This document shows, piece by piece, positions 44,641 to 53,132 of a stretch of DNA of 64,000 nucleotides. The DNA comes from Methanomassiliicoccales archaeon. GTDB taxonomy: Archaea > Thermoplasmatota > Thermoplasmata > Methanomassiliicoccales > UBA472. The stretch spans positions 1 through 64,000 of the forward strand of contig JAPKYJ010000022.1 in the NCBI GenBank assembly GCA_026394375.1. Reading direction: 5' to 3'. The notes below the pieces were generated by a model. That model saw only the letters and a list, made by a program, of their open reading frames with translations, ran no database searches and was not told where the DNA came from. The translations under genes were made by a program, and so were the position numbers. Position 1 is the first letter of the stretch. Every line of letters begins with the position of its first letter.

Positions 44641-45666
44641 CTAGGGCACTATGTGCAGGTCCTCACCGCACTTCGGGCAGCTTGAACCCCAAAAGTTCAC
44701 CTTCTCGACATTGAAGCCGATCCGGTGGATGATGAGCGTTCCGCACTTCGGGCAGCGAGTATCCTCGTCCTCCTCGGAGAGGTAGTTGCCAGTGTACACG
44801 AACTTCAACCCTTCCTCCTTGGCTATTCCCCTTGCCAGCGCGAGGGTCTTGATGGGGGTCGCCGGGACGTCGTTCATCATGTAGTCGGGGTGGAAGCGGG
44901 TGAAGTGCACCGGCACGGATTTCGCCAGCTCATTGGAGACCCAGCGGGCGAAATCCCGCATCTCCGTTTCGCTGTCGTTCTTGCCCGGGATGATGAGGTA
45001 AGTGAGCTCGATATGGATGCCCAGCTGGTGTGCCAGTATGGTGGCCTTGAGCACGGGTTCTAAGCGCGCCTTGCATACACTCTTGTAGAAATCATCTCGG
45101 AATCCTTTCACGTCGATGTTCATGGCGTCCAGGTAAGGAGCGATCTCTCTCAACGGCTCCTCCTCGATGAATCCGTTGGTCACGTAGACGGTGCGCAATC
45201 CCTTTCCTTTGGCTATCTTCGATGCGTCATAGGTGAACTCGTGCCAGATGGTCGGTTCGTTGTATGTATATGCGATGGCGCGGCAGCCGTTCTCCATTGC
45301 AATGCGGGAGACGTCCTCCGGTCTCATCCCTTCTAGGTGGGTCTCCTGCACCTTCGCCTGGGAGATGCTGAAGTTCTGGCAGTGCTGACAGCGCAGATTA
45401 CAGCCCACGCTTCCTAGGGATAGAATTGGCTCGCCAGGCAGGAAATGAAACAGCGGTTTCTTTTCTATCGGGTCTATGTGCACGCCCGAAGCGCGGCCAT
45501 AGATGAGCGAATACAGCTTTCCCCCTTGATTCTGGCGCACGCCGCAGATGCCGTACTTGCCCTCGCTCAGCTTGCAATGGTGCGGACAGAGGTAGCAGGC
45601 AGTCCTGTCGCCCTCTGTCTTCCAGAACTTGGCCTCGTGCTTGCCCTTCTCAACGGAAATGCTCAT
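44641..45666 (-). CDS. amrS: AmrS-like radical SAM enzyme (AmmeMemoRadiSam system)
   Basis: A 341-residue protein with an N-terminal Cys set (CYLCPHHCKL ... CGVR), the radical cluster motif CNLRCQHC near residue 89, YTYNEPTIW, and a C-terminal zinc-ribbon (CPKCGTLI ... CPKCGEDLH). This matches the radical SAM component of the AmmeMemoRadiSam system. The Memo and AMMECR1 partners are not in the window. It overlaps the thiL 3' end by 17 bases. Confidence 0.85.
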   Translation of the reverse strand: MSISVEKGKHEAKFWKTEGDRTACYLCPHHCKLSEGKYGICGVRQNQGGKLYSLIYGRASGVHIDPIEKKPLFHFLPGEPILSLGSVGCNLRCQHCQNFSISQAKVQETHLEGMRPEDVSRIAMENGCRAIAYTYNEPTIWHEFTYDASKIAKGKGLRTVYVTNGFIEEEPLREIAPYLDAMNIDVKGFRDDFYKSVCKARLEPVLKATILAHQLGIHIELTYLIIPGKNDSETEMRDFARWVSNELAKSVPVHFTRFHPDYMMNDVPATPIKTLALARGIAKEEGLKFVYTGNYLSEEDEDTRCPKCGTLIIHRIGFNVEKVNFWGSSCPKCGEDLHIVP

Positions 45667-46618
45667 AGCCCCTCTTATCCAGCGGAGCGGTCCTGCCTCC
45701 CCTGGTCAGCGTGTTCTCTCCGCCTGGCTTGGCCTTACCTATGACCATGAAGGTATTCCCCAGGCGGGATCTGAGCATGTTCAGCCCTTCGGGCTTGAAT
45801 GTGAACAGCAGATGGTAGTCGCCCCCATAGTACAGCACAAGGTCCTCCGGTTTGACGTTCGCCTGCTTGGCGATCTCCACCACGTCCTTCTCCACCGGTA
45901 TCGCTCCATAGTCAACCTCGAAGCTCACGCGGCCCGCTTCAGAGAGCGCATGCACCGAAGCAGCCAATCCATCGGAGATGTCCATACAGGAGGTCACACA
46001 GCCTGAGGAGGACAGAGCCATCCCTTCCTTGATCCGGGGCTTGGGTTCAAGGAGCGCCTTCTCCGATTTTCTGTTGCCAAGGCCCTTGATCAGGGAGTGG
46101 TATCCCGCCGCGGCCAGGCCTAGGGAACCGGTGACCCCAAGCAAATCTCCGGGGGACGCTCCCTTCCGCAGAAGGATACCGCGCTTCGGAACGGTGCCGA
46201 TCCCCGTGCCGGCGAGCACAATCTCCGGCGTCTCCTTGGTATCCCCGCCCAGAAGCTCGGTGCCAACCGATTCGCAACACTCCATGACCCCATCAATGAT
46301 CTCATCCAGGTGCTCGAATTCCAGGTCTCGGGGCAGACCCATGGAGACCAGTACACCGATGGGCTTTGCGCCCATGGCGGCGACATCGCTCAGATTGACC
46401 GCGGCCACAGTCCAGCCCATCTGCTTGTGCGTCATACCGGGGAGGAAGTGCGTCTTCTGTGCTATGAGGTCAGTGCTGGCCACGAGGTAGATGACACCCA
46501 GGTCCACTGCCGCCGCATCATCCCCAGGTCCGACGTTGGAGGATGATTCCGTCTCCGCTATCTGCGCCAGTATGCGTCTGACCGCTTCTTTCTCCCCGAT
46601 CTCCTCAAGCCTACTCAT
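45650..46618 (-). CDS. thiL: Thiamine-monophosphate kinase
   Basis: A kinase of about 322 residues that phosphorylates thiamine monophosphate to thiamine diphosphate, the cofactor of IlvB above. PGDDAAAVDLG near residue 32, LSDVAAMGAKP near residue 75 and GDTKETPEI near residue 120 are the ATP/Mg motifs, and MDISDGLAAS near residue 210 completes the PurM-like fold. The ATG at 46618 (MSRLEEIGEKEA) is chosen. Confidence 0.9.
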   Translation of the reverse strand: MSRLEEIGEKEAVRRILAQIAETESSSNVGPGDDAAAVDLGVIYLVASTDLIAQKTHFLPGMTHKQMGWTVAAVNLSDVAAMGAKPIGVLVSMGLPRDLEFEHLDEIIDGVMECCESVGTELLGGDTKETPEIVLAGTGIGTVPKRGILLRKGASPGDLLGVTGSLGLAAAGYHSLIKGLGNRKSEKALLEPKPRIKEGMALSSSGCVTSCMDISDGLAASVHALSEAGRVSFEVDYGAIPVEKDVVEIAKQANVKPEDLVLYYGGDYHLLFTFKPEGLNMLRSRLGNTFMVIGKAKPGGENTLTRGGRTAPLDKRGYEHFR

Positions 46619-46742
46619 CGTCACTAATTCGTCGCTCCTACAGATTACCTTTTTCGTGCCGGCCTGGAATTGGAGATCCACCCTTCCGCCGACTGCTGCA
46701 AAGAGTTAATAGGGCCGCCAGCGTTCAATCGGTTCTGGCATC

Positions 46743-47993
46743 ATGAGGCTCGAGCTTCCCTATGGAAAAGATGGTCATCAGATATTGGAGGTTCCGGATG
46801 AGAATCTCTCGGCCGTCCTTCGACCTAACGAGGTGGAGTGTGGTGAGCCGCAGCAGGAGATCAGAAAAGGACTCCTCAATCCGCTAGGTCTCAACTCACT
46901 CCTATCCTTTCTGGAAGGGGATGGAGAAACGGTTTTCATCGTCAACGATGGGACCAGGCCGACCCCGACGTCATTGGTTCTGGAAGCCATATCGGAATTC
47001 GCTGATCTGAAGCGATTCCGTTATCTAGTGGCCACGGGAGCTCATCGCCCGCCCACGGTACCCGAGTACCAGATGATCTTCGGACGCTGGTATCCTCTCT
47101 TGGCCGACAGGATCAAGGCGCACGATTCCCGCAAGGACAGAATGGTCCACCTAGGCCGTTCCAAGAACGGCACGGAGATGCTGGTGAACGAGATGGCCGC
47201 TGAGGCAGATAGGTTGCTCATAATAACCAGTGTGGAGCCGCACTACTTCGCCGGCTACACAGGCGGCAGGAAGTCATTTCTACCTGGGGTTGCGGCTCAT
47301 AAGTCCATCGAGCAGAATCATCGCCTCGCCATGAGGCCAGAGGCGCAAGTTCTGAGATTGGAGGGCAATCCCGTGCACGAGGACATGATGGATGCCATCA
47401 AGTGCATCGAGAACAAAGATATCTTCGCCGTCCAGGTGGTCCTCGATCGGCATCAGAGTATCTACCGGGTGGTGGCGGGCGACCTGCATCGTTCCTTCCG
47501 CAAGGCGGTCGAGTATGCCAACCAGGTCTTCTGCGTCCCTATCAAGGAGAGAGCGGGCGTGGTCATCTCGATCGCGCAGTACCCTATGGACATCGACCTC
47601 TACCAATCGCAAAAGGCCATGGACAACGCCAAGTGGGCGCTGAAGCCTGGAGGAACGCTCATATTCGTTTCCGAATGTCGTGACGGCATCGGCGACAGGA
47701 CCTACTACGATCAGCTCTCCCGCTCCGCGGACCTTGAAGAGATCCTCCGCAACCTTGAAACCGAGTATAGGCTAGGGTATCATAAGGCGGCCAAGATGGC
47801 GGAGATCGCGAAGAAGGGCAAGATTTGCGGCGTCACCTCACTGAGACCAGATGACCTGAGCAAGATCAACATCCATCCCTTCTCCAGCGTCCAAGAGGCC
47901 GTGGATTCCGCATTATTGGTGGATCCAAAGGCAAAGGTACTCGTCATGTACGAGGGCAGCGTCCTAGTGCCGAGGTTGACAGGCAATGGTTGA
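46743..47993 (+). CDS. LarA-like nickel-pincer racemase family protein (DUF2088)
   Basis: A 416-residue protein of the lactate-racemase A family. VNDGTRPTP near residue 72, LVATGAHRPP near residue 98 and AGYTGGRKSFLPGVAA near residue 177, which holds the Lys that bears the pincer nucleotide in LarA, are all present. The real substrate is often not lactate. No larB, larC or larE cofactor genes are adjacent. It begins an operon with an HdrD-like Fe-S protein and folP. Confidence 0.8.
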   Translation: MRLELPYGKDGHQILEVPDENLSAVLRPNEVECGEPQQEIRKGLLNPLGLNSLLSFLEGDGETVFIVNDGTRPTPTSLVLEAISEFADLKRFRYLVATGAHRPPTVPEYQMIFGRWYPLLADRIKAHDSRKDRMVHLGRSKNGTEMLVNEMAAEADRLLIITSVEPHYFAGYTGGRKSFLPGVAAHKSIEQNHRLAMRPEAQVLRLEGNPVHEDMMDAIKCIENKDIFAVQVVLDRHQSIYRVVAGDLHRSFRKAVEYANQVFCVPIKERAGVVISIAQYPMDIDLYQSQKAMDNAKWALKPGGTLIFVSECRDGIGDRTYYDQLSRSADLEEILRNLETEYRLGYHKAAKMAEIAKKGKICGVTSLRPDDLSKINIHPFSSVQEAVDSALLVDPKAKVLVMYEGSVLVPRLTGNG

Positions 47994-49104
47994 GCGCATC
48001 GAGACGAAGAATCTGGAAGGCGCCAAGAGCAGCATGATGACCTGCACCTACTGCGGCTTCTGCAAATCCGTATGCCCGACCTTCGAGAGCGTCGGATGGG
48101 AAGCGAGCGTGGCCCGGGGCCGTATCATCCTATCCTACGGCCTGCTGAACGGGGACATTCCCGCGGACGAGAGCGTGGTGGAGCACATCTATCAGTGCAC
48201 CACCTGCAAGGATTGCGAGCGCCGCTGTCCCTCCGGCATCGAGGTGGTGGACGTGGTGGAGAGATGCCGCCGCGATCTGGTGGCGGCTGGAGCGCTCCTC
48301 CCCAAACACCGTCAGCTGGCGGAGAGCATCCTTCGCAACGGTAATCCGTACGGGGAGGAAAGGAGCGTCGCTCATGCTCTGGGCATAAAGAAAGGCCGGG
48401 CCAAGCTAGGCTATTTCGCCGGCTGCACGGCCGCCTACCGCAACCTGGGGATAGCACGCTCCAGTCTATCCCTCCTGAACAAGCTCGGTGAGGATTTCAC
48501 CCTGGTGGACGAAGCATGCTGCGGCAGCGTGCTGCAGCGCATCGGCTGGAACGAGGACGAGGTCCAGGAGCTGATGCAACGCAATGTTGATTCGATCGCG
48601 GGACAAGGGGTCGAGGAGGTCGTGTTCTCCTGCGCCGGCTGCTATCGCATGTTCAAAGAGGAATACCCGAAGCATTTGGACGTGGGGTTCGAGGTGCGCC
48701 ATATCTCGGAGTTCCTGGCCAGGAAGGATCTCAAGCTCCGGTCCATGTCCAAGAAGATCACCTATCACGACCCCTGCCACCTGGGAAGGCACAGTGGGGT
48801 GTACGATGCACCCAGGAAAGTGCTGGCCCGCATCCCCGATGCCCAGTTCCAGGAGATGCCAAGGAACAAGGAGACCGCTCGCTGCTGCGGTGGCGGCGGA
48901 GGAGTGCGCTCGGCCTATCCCGAACTGTCAAGGCAGATCGCCGCCCGCCGGGTGGACGAAGCTGCCTTCGCGGATATTCTCGTGACCTCCTGTCCATTCT
49001 GCGTTTCCAATCTGCGTGCGGGGAAGGATGGATCAGGATGCGATGTAGAAGTGATGGACCTGGTGGAGCTGATCGAGCCTCTGGTGATCGGTCATGATCG
49101 TTAG
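47986..49104 (+). CDS. HdrD/GlpC-like Fe-S oxidoreductase subunit
   Basis: A 372-residue protein with two ferredoxin motifs (CTYCGFCKSVCP near residue 20 and CTTCKDCERRCP near residue 75) and two CCG domains. The cysteine-rich blocks are DEACCGS...SCAGCY and DPCHLG...RCCGGGGG...SCPFC. CCG domains form the noncubane clusters of heterodisulfide reductase HdrB/HdrD and of lactate and glycolate oxidases. Beside a LarA-like protein, a role in hydroxyacid oxidation is attractive but inferred. It overlaps larA and folP by 8 and 11 bases. Confidence 0.82.
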   Translation: MVERIETKNLEGAKSSMMTCTYCGFCKSVCPTFESVGWEASVARGRIILSYGLLNGDIPADESVVEHIYQCTTCKDCERRCPSGIEVVDVVERCRRDLVAAGALLPKHRQLAESILRNGNPYGEERSVAHALGIKKGRAKLGYFAGCTAAYRNLGIARSSLSLLNKLGEDFTLVDEACCGSVLQRIGWNEDEVQELMQRNVDSIAGQGVEEVVFSCAGCYRMFKEEYPKHLDVGFEVRHISEFLARKDLKLRSMSKKITYHDPCHLGRHSGVYDAPRKVLARIPDAQFQEMPRNKETARCCGGGGGVRSAYPELSRQIAARRVDEAAFADILVTSCPFCVSNLRAGKDGSGCDVEVMDLVELIEPLVIGHDR

Positions 49105-50254
49105 GGTCCGAGTATACTCGAGCATGCTCGAGGCGCAGGCGGAATGGCGGCGATTCGCTGTGCAGCCGCCAGTGGAGAGAGCAGAGGACCTGTGGCAGAG
49201 CATCTTCCTGTACGCCGAGGCGAGGTCGGAGGAGGAGTTGGAGAAGGTGGCCTTCCTGACTGAGGAACTGGGAGGCGATGTGGCCACATGTCATTCCGAG
49301 AACCTCAAGCGGATCATGCTCGTTTTCGAATCAGGACTGCTGCGACCGCTGTCCTGCGGGGTGGACGAAGGCACATCCTACGATTTCATCACCCAGGCAC
49401 TGGGCAATTTCCATGCAAGGAAGTCATTCCATGTCAGACTGCCTGGAGGAGAGCTCCGATCGGAAGGCACCTTGGTCATGGGCGTTCTGAACGTGACCCC
49501 GGACTCATTCTCCGACGGAGGAAGATACCTGAAGAAGGAAGCGGCGGTGAAACGGGCATTCCAGATGGCGGAGGAGGGCGCTGACATCATCGACGTCGGA
49601 GGGGAGTCCACCCGCCCGGGCGCGGCGGAAACGAGCCAGAAAGAGGAGAAGGCGAGGGTGCTTCCGGTGCTCAGAGACATCATCCCTTCGCTCGACGTGC
49701 CCGTCTCCATCGATACCAGGCATCCCGTCGTGGCGGAGGCGGCAGCCAAGCTGGGCGTGAGCATGATCAACGACGTCAGTGGTCTGCGCGATGCGCGAAT
49801 GGTCAGAGTGGCCATTGAGCACGAGCTTCCGGTCGTGCTCATGCATATGCTTGGTGACCCCAAGACCATGCAGCTCTCCCCTGACTACCAGGACGTGGTG
49901 GGTGATATTCTTCTCTTCTTCCAGGAAAGGATCGACGTCGCCAAGAAGGGAGGCTTGGACGAGAGACAGATAGTACTGGACCCTGGCATCGGCTTCGGCA
50001 AGACGGTCGGGCACAACCTGGAGATCCTCAGGCGCCTGCCGGAGTACCGCAGCCTAGGTCATCCACTTCTGATCGGCGCTTCGCGAAAGTCGTTCATCCG
50101 CAAGATCTTGGGTGAGGATGAGGCGAGCTTGCTACAGGGAAGCCTCGCGACAGCGGCCGCGGCGGCTATGAATGGAGCGAGCATCATTCGAGCGCATGAC
50201 GTTCAAGAGACGAAACAGGTGCTGCGCATGATAGACGCCGTCCAAGGTGTCTAA
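49094..50254 (+). CDS. folP: Dihydropteroate synthase with a long N-terminal extension
   Basis: The core (from about residue 125) carries every DHPS block: MGVLNVTPDSFSDGG, DVGGESTRPGA, SIDTRHP, INDVSGL, LMHMLGDPKTMQ, LDPGIGFGKT and LIGASRKSFI. It should join pterin diphosphate to p-aminobenzoate, or an analogue, in folate-type synthesis. The first 125 residues (MIVRVRVYSS ...) have no match to standard FolP and may be an archaeal regulatory or pterin-binding domain. It starts within the Fe-S protein gene. Confidence 0.9.
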   Translation: MIVRVRVYSSMLEAQAEWRRFAVQPPVERAEDLWQSIFLYAEARSEEELEKVAFLTEELGGDVATCHSENLKRIMLVFESGLLRPLSCGVDEGTSYDFITQALGNFHARKSFHVRLPGGELRSEGTLVMGVLNVTPDSFSDGGRYLKKEAAVKRAFQMAEEGADIIDVGGESTRPGAAETSQKEEKARVLPVLRDIIPSLDVPVSIDTRHPVVAEAAAKLGVSMINDVSGLRDARMVRVAIEHELPVVLMHMLGDPKTMQLSPDYQDVVGDILLFFQERIDVAKKGGLDERQIVLDPGIGFGKTVGHNLEILRRLPEYRSLGHPLLIGASRKSFIRKILGEDEASLLQGSLATAAAAAMNGASIIRAHDVQETKQVLRMIDAVQGV

Positions 50255-50455
50255 TCAGACGGCGAAAACGGTCACCATCGCCATTAGCACCATGATGACG
50301 ACCACCACGGCGAAGAAGATCCAGGAGCGGCGGGTGCTGTCCTTCATCCGTTTCTGGTAGGTCGCCTTGCATTCCTCGGAGCAGTACTCCTCCCCTTCGG
50401 GCACGGGATTGTCGCACTGGATGCAATGCGTGTGCGGCGGCAGCCTCTCTGGCAT
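50255..50455 (-). CDS. DUF2116 zinc-ribbon membrane protein
   Basis: A 66-residue protein with an N-terminal zinc ribbon (HCIQCDNPVPEGEEYCSEECK) and one C-terminal hydrophobic helix. This is the DUF2116 pattern of archaeal small anchored zinc-ribbon proteins; the function is unknown. It lies convergent with folP. Confidence 0.78.
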   Translation of the reverse strand: MPERLPPHTHCIQCDNPVPEGEEYCSEECKATYQKRMKDSTRRSWIFFAVVVVIMVLMAMVTVFAV

Positions 50456-50503
50456 CGCCTTTCGGAAGCGCTTGGATTTACTTAACCCCTTGCTCGAGGG
50501 AGA

Positions 50504-51097
50504 TCAGCTCGCTTCGCTTGAGGAGATGCCACGTGCCACCGTGGCTGCGATACCCAGCTTCAAGGCATCCACTAGGATGAAAGGAATCACACCGAGGGCT
50601 ATGGCTTGGATCGGGCCCATGCCCCAGAAGAGGCAGAGCCAACTCGCCCCGCAAAGATATATCGCTCCCAGGCCAAGGCTCATCACCACGCTTATGCCCG
50701 TCAAGCTCCAAACCCTCTTGCTGGATGCGAGATGCCCGACGATGGCGGCGGCGAGCACGAAACCGAAAAGGTAGCCAGAGGTGATGCCTGTGAAAGCCGC
50801 GATCCCCTGGAATCCGCTGAACCAGCCGAAGGTCGCTCCCAGGCCCAGGTACATGCCCATGCTGATCGGTGCGAACCTGCCCAAGAGGAAGCCGGAGAGG
50901 AGCACGATGAGCACTTGGCCGGTGAAGGGCACGGGCGTGAACGGCAACTGCAGTCTTATCTGCGCAGCCAAGGCGGTCAGTAGTGCCACCAGGAGGGACG
51001 CGGCGAGCTTCTCCGCCAAGCTGGCCTCATGCCTCCATCGCAGAAGGACCAGGGCTACGTCCCGGCGCTTGTGCACGAGCTCGGTGCGGACCGACAT
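50504..51097 (-). CDS. bioY: BioY-family biotin transporter
   Basis: A 197-residue membrane protein with about six helices and the BioY patterns LPFTPVPFTGQVLIVLLSG and TSGYLFGF. It is the substrate-binding S component for biotin uptake by ECF transporters. No ecfA or ecfT gene is nearby, so it may share a remote energising module. Biotin uptake rather than synthesis is implied. Confidence 0.9.
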   Translation of the reverse strand: MSVRTELVHKRRDVALVLLRWRHEASLAEKLAASLLVALLTALAAQIRLQLPFTPVPFTGQVLIVLLSGFLLGRFAPISMGMYLGLGATFGWFSGFQGIAAFTGITSGYLFGFVLAAAIVGHLASSKRVWSLTGISVVMSLGLGAIYLCGASWLCLFWGMGPIQAIALGVIPFILVDALKLGIAATVARGISSSEAS

Positions 51098-51210
51098 CGG
51101 CAGGAGGAAGGCGCCGCTCCTTGATAAAAATTGTCACGGACCCCCTCTTCACGCTCCTTCGCCGCCCATAGGACGCCCTTGAATGCCACTGTCTGGCAGA
51201 CTGGGACAAT

Positions 51211-51220
51211 GGTTTTATAA
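51211..51220 (+). promoter_or_regulatory. TATA-like element before the structured IS605-like relic
   Basis: ggttttataa lies about 25 bases upstream of the first hairpin (51237). It could place transcription start at the left end of the relic and produce a stand-alone RNA. It is visual evidence only. Confidence 0.35.
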
Positions 51221-51227
51221 GTATGTC

Positions 51228-51505
51228 GCCAGAAAACCCACGAACTTCAGTCGTGGGATGAATGGCGATAAAGTTCAAATGCCCGAATGACCGTGGCGTA
51301 CACATCGCTCCATCGGGCACGGGACTGGCAACGGTCTGCGGGAAAGGCATTTGAACGCTCCTGATGGAGTAGGCCGCCGTGGCAGATGCCACCCTGCCTT
51401 GCAGGCAGGAGTCAGCCGACCAAATGTAGCGTGCTGTGACACCTTGGATAAGATCGAGCATAGTTACAAGCCCATGATCTTGATCGTGGGTAGCTGACCT
51501 ATCAG
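51228..51505 (+). mobile_element. IS200/IS605-family relic (TnpB-less) with structured-RNA potential
   Basis: This 427-base gene gap holds two copies of the hairpin type found at IS200/IS605 ends. The first is at 51237-51257 (CCCACGA/TCGTGGG, loop of 7). The second is at 51471-51490 (CCCATGATC/GATCGTGGG), followed by tagctgac. In between lie a perfect 11-base inverted repeat (GTTCAAATGCC at 51273-51283 and GGCATTTGAAC at 51346-51356) and a CCTGCC/GGCAGG hairpin (51393-51409). No transposase or TnpB frame remains. It looks like a decayed element, or an internally deleted one that kept the region giving the omega-RNA of TnpB. Confidence 0.6.
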
Positions 51506-51523
51506 CCAAAGGAGTTCACCCTC

Positions 51524-51916
51524 ATGTGGAAGATACTAGGCGAGGAGACGCTCCTGCCCGAGGCGGGGGACGTTTGGAGGAAGAGACTAGTGGAGCTCTC
51601 CCTGCGCAAGAAGGACCGGGAGCGGTTCTTGAAGCTGCTGAAGGCGGCGGACATCCGCGTGGTGCTGGACGGCGTCCGCGAGGTGTGGATGTTCATCATC
51701 AACTTGCCGGAGGGCTCGAGCCGGGAGGACCTGGAGTTCGTGCGGGACTTCTTGATCAAGATCAACAAGGGAGCGGGCGCTCCGCTCATGGAACTGGATG
51801 GTGAGGCACAAAAGGTTTCGATCGCCGTCACTAGCGAGGAGTACTCAGACGACTACTCCCTCAGGCGAACACTTCGAACGGAGATGAAGGCGGAAGAGGA
51901 CGGGAAGAAGCGATAG
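51524..51916 (+). CDS. Conserved hypothetical protein
   Basis: A 130-residue protein, rich in charged residues, with no motif I recognise. An ATG with GGAG a few bases upstream and the clean frame support a real gene. It starts 34 bases after the IS605-like hairpin, so its promoter may overlap the relic. Confidence 0.55.
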   Translation: MWKILGEETLLPEAGDVWRKRLVELSLRKKDRERFLKLLKAADIRVVLDGVREVWMFIINLPEGSSREDLEFVRDFLIKINKGAGAPLMELDGEAQKVSIAVTSEEYSDDYSLRRTLRTEMKAEEDGKKR

Positions 51917-51980
51917 TGGGTCGGAGAATCTGAACGCCATTGAATAGCATTATCTCCGGTGGCGGCATTGTCGGAAGCGG

Positions 51981-52607
51981 ATGCTTCGGCTCTATTTCCT
52001 CGGCGGCGAGGACCTGCAGGAAAGGAATTCAAAGGAGATCGACCAGCAAGCCTTCCAAGAGGCCGGTGGGTCGCCTTCCGTTTTGGTGTTCCCTTGGACA
52101 TCCAAGACGACGGCGCGCGAGGACAAGTATCGCTGGCTCATGGTGGAGTACTTCAAGGAGCTGGGTGCGAGAGCCGTGCGCTTCGTGGAGGTCTCGCTTC
52201 CTTACACCGAGATGGTGCAGTTAGTGGAGCAGTCCGACCTCATCTATCTGCCCGGCGGCGACACCAGGCTGCTTCTCGATCGGATGCGCAACACCGGCGC
52301 GGCCCACCTCATCCGCGTCTATGACAAGGTCATCCTAGGCAATTCGGCGGGGGCGCTGGCGCTCTGCAAGGAGTTCGTGCTCCGGCCCGAGGTAGAAGGA
52401 GGGCGATTGAGCATCGGCAGCGGCCTGGGCCTGGTCGATTTCAGTGTGGCGGTGCACTACGAACCTTCCCAAGATCAAGAACTGGAGGGACTTTCAACGG
52501 ACCGGCACATCTTCGCCATTCCGGAGGGAGGGGCGCTGGTCTTCGGTGAATGCAGCATCTGTCTTTTTGGAGAAGTGGTCATGTTCCAGGACGGTAGCAA
52601 GGCCTAG
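51981..52607 (+). CDS. Peptidase S51 / dipeptidase E-like protein
   Basis: A 208-residue class I glutamine-amidotransferase-like fold. LIYLPGGDTRLL near residue 90 and ILGNSAGALAL near residue 120 form the nucleophile elbow with the catalytic Ser of family S51 (cyanophycinase/PepE type). It likely cleaves Asp-containing dipeptides, or is a relative of unknown substrate. A His (VAVHYEP) later could complete the triad. Confidence 0.78.
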   Translation: MLRLYFLGGEDLQERNSKEIDQQAFQEAGGSPSVLVFPWTSKTTAREDKYRWLMVEYFKELGARAVRFVEVSLPYTEMVQLVEQSDLIYLPGGDTRLLLDRMRNTGAAHLIRVYDKVILGNSAGALALCKEFVLRPEVEGGRLSIGSGLGLVDFSVAVHYEPSQDQELEGLSTDRHIFAIPEGGALVFGECSICLFGEVVMFQDGSKA

Positions 52608-52650
52608 CCTGACCATGTGTAAAAGTGAAGAAGGGGGCGCTTGGACCCGG

Positions 52651-53010
52651 TCAAGGCTGCCGGTTCTGCGGCGGTTGGTATTGTTGGTCCTGTGGCGGCG
52701 CGTACTGCTGCGGGGGCTGCTGGTACTGCTGCTGATACGCCGGTGCAGGTTGCTGGTTAGTCGGTTGTACCGGTTGAGGCTGCTCTGGCTCCTCCTTGGA
52801 GATTATCTGGCTAGGTCTGACATGTTCGTCTTGAACTTGTCTGGACACGTCCGGCTTGAACTTCCATTTTCCAGGCGTGATCTTCCTGGCCACTTCATCG
52901 TCCTGCTCTTCATAACCACCCGCCGCTCGGTAAGCACCCGCATCGAGCACTCGACCGAAGGCCCATCGAATCGCTTTGGAATGGTGGTGCGGACCAAGAC
53001 CCCTCTTCAT
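52651..53010 (-). CDS. Short protein with a Pro/Gln-rich tail, unknown function
   Basis: About 119 residues from the ATG at 53010; the frame to 53061 is possible. The C-terminal 45 residues are almost only Gln, Pro, Tyr and Ala. Such low-complexity tails are common in secreted or surface-associated proteins, but no signal peptide is seen. I do not recognise the family, and a shadow frame cannot be ruled out. Confidence 0.45.
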   Translation of the reverse strand: MKRGLGPHHHSKAIRWAFGRVLDAGAYRAAGGYEEQDDEVARKITPGKWKFKPDVSRQVQDEHVRPSQIISKEEPEQPQPVQPTNQQPAPAYQQQYQQPPQQYAPPQDQQYQPPQNRQP

Positions 53011-53132
53011 CTTGTTCAGACGAACCAGGGAATCTGTTTCGCTGAGGCACGCTCCAACCAAGGAGTCTAAGGGGTAGGTCTAAAGGATAAATACACACAA
53101 GCGCTTCCCGCTGAACGGATTCTGGCGTTGCG

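Noticed and set aside
51228-51505. A riboswitch for bioY or the following gene
   Set aside because: The hairpin sequences match IS200/IS605 ends better, and the relic is not placed as a leader of bioY, which is on the other strand.
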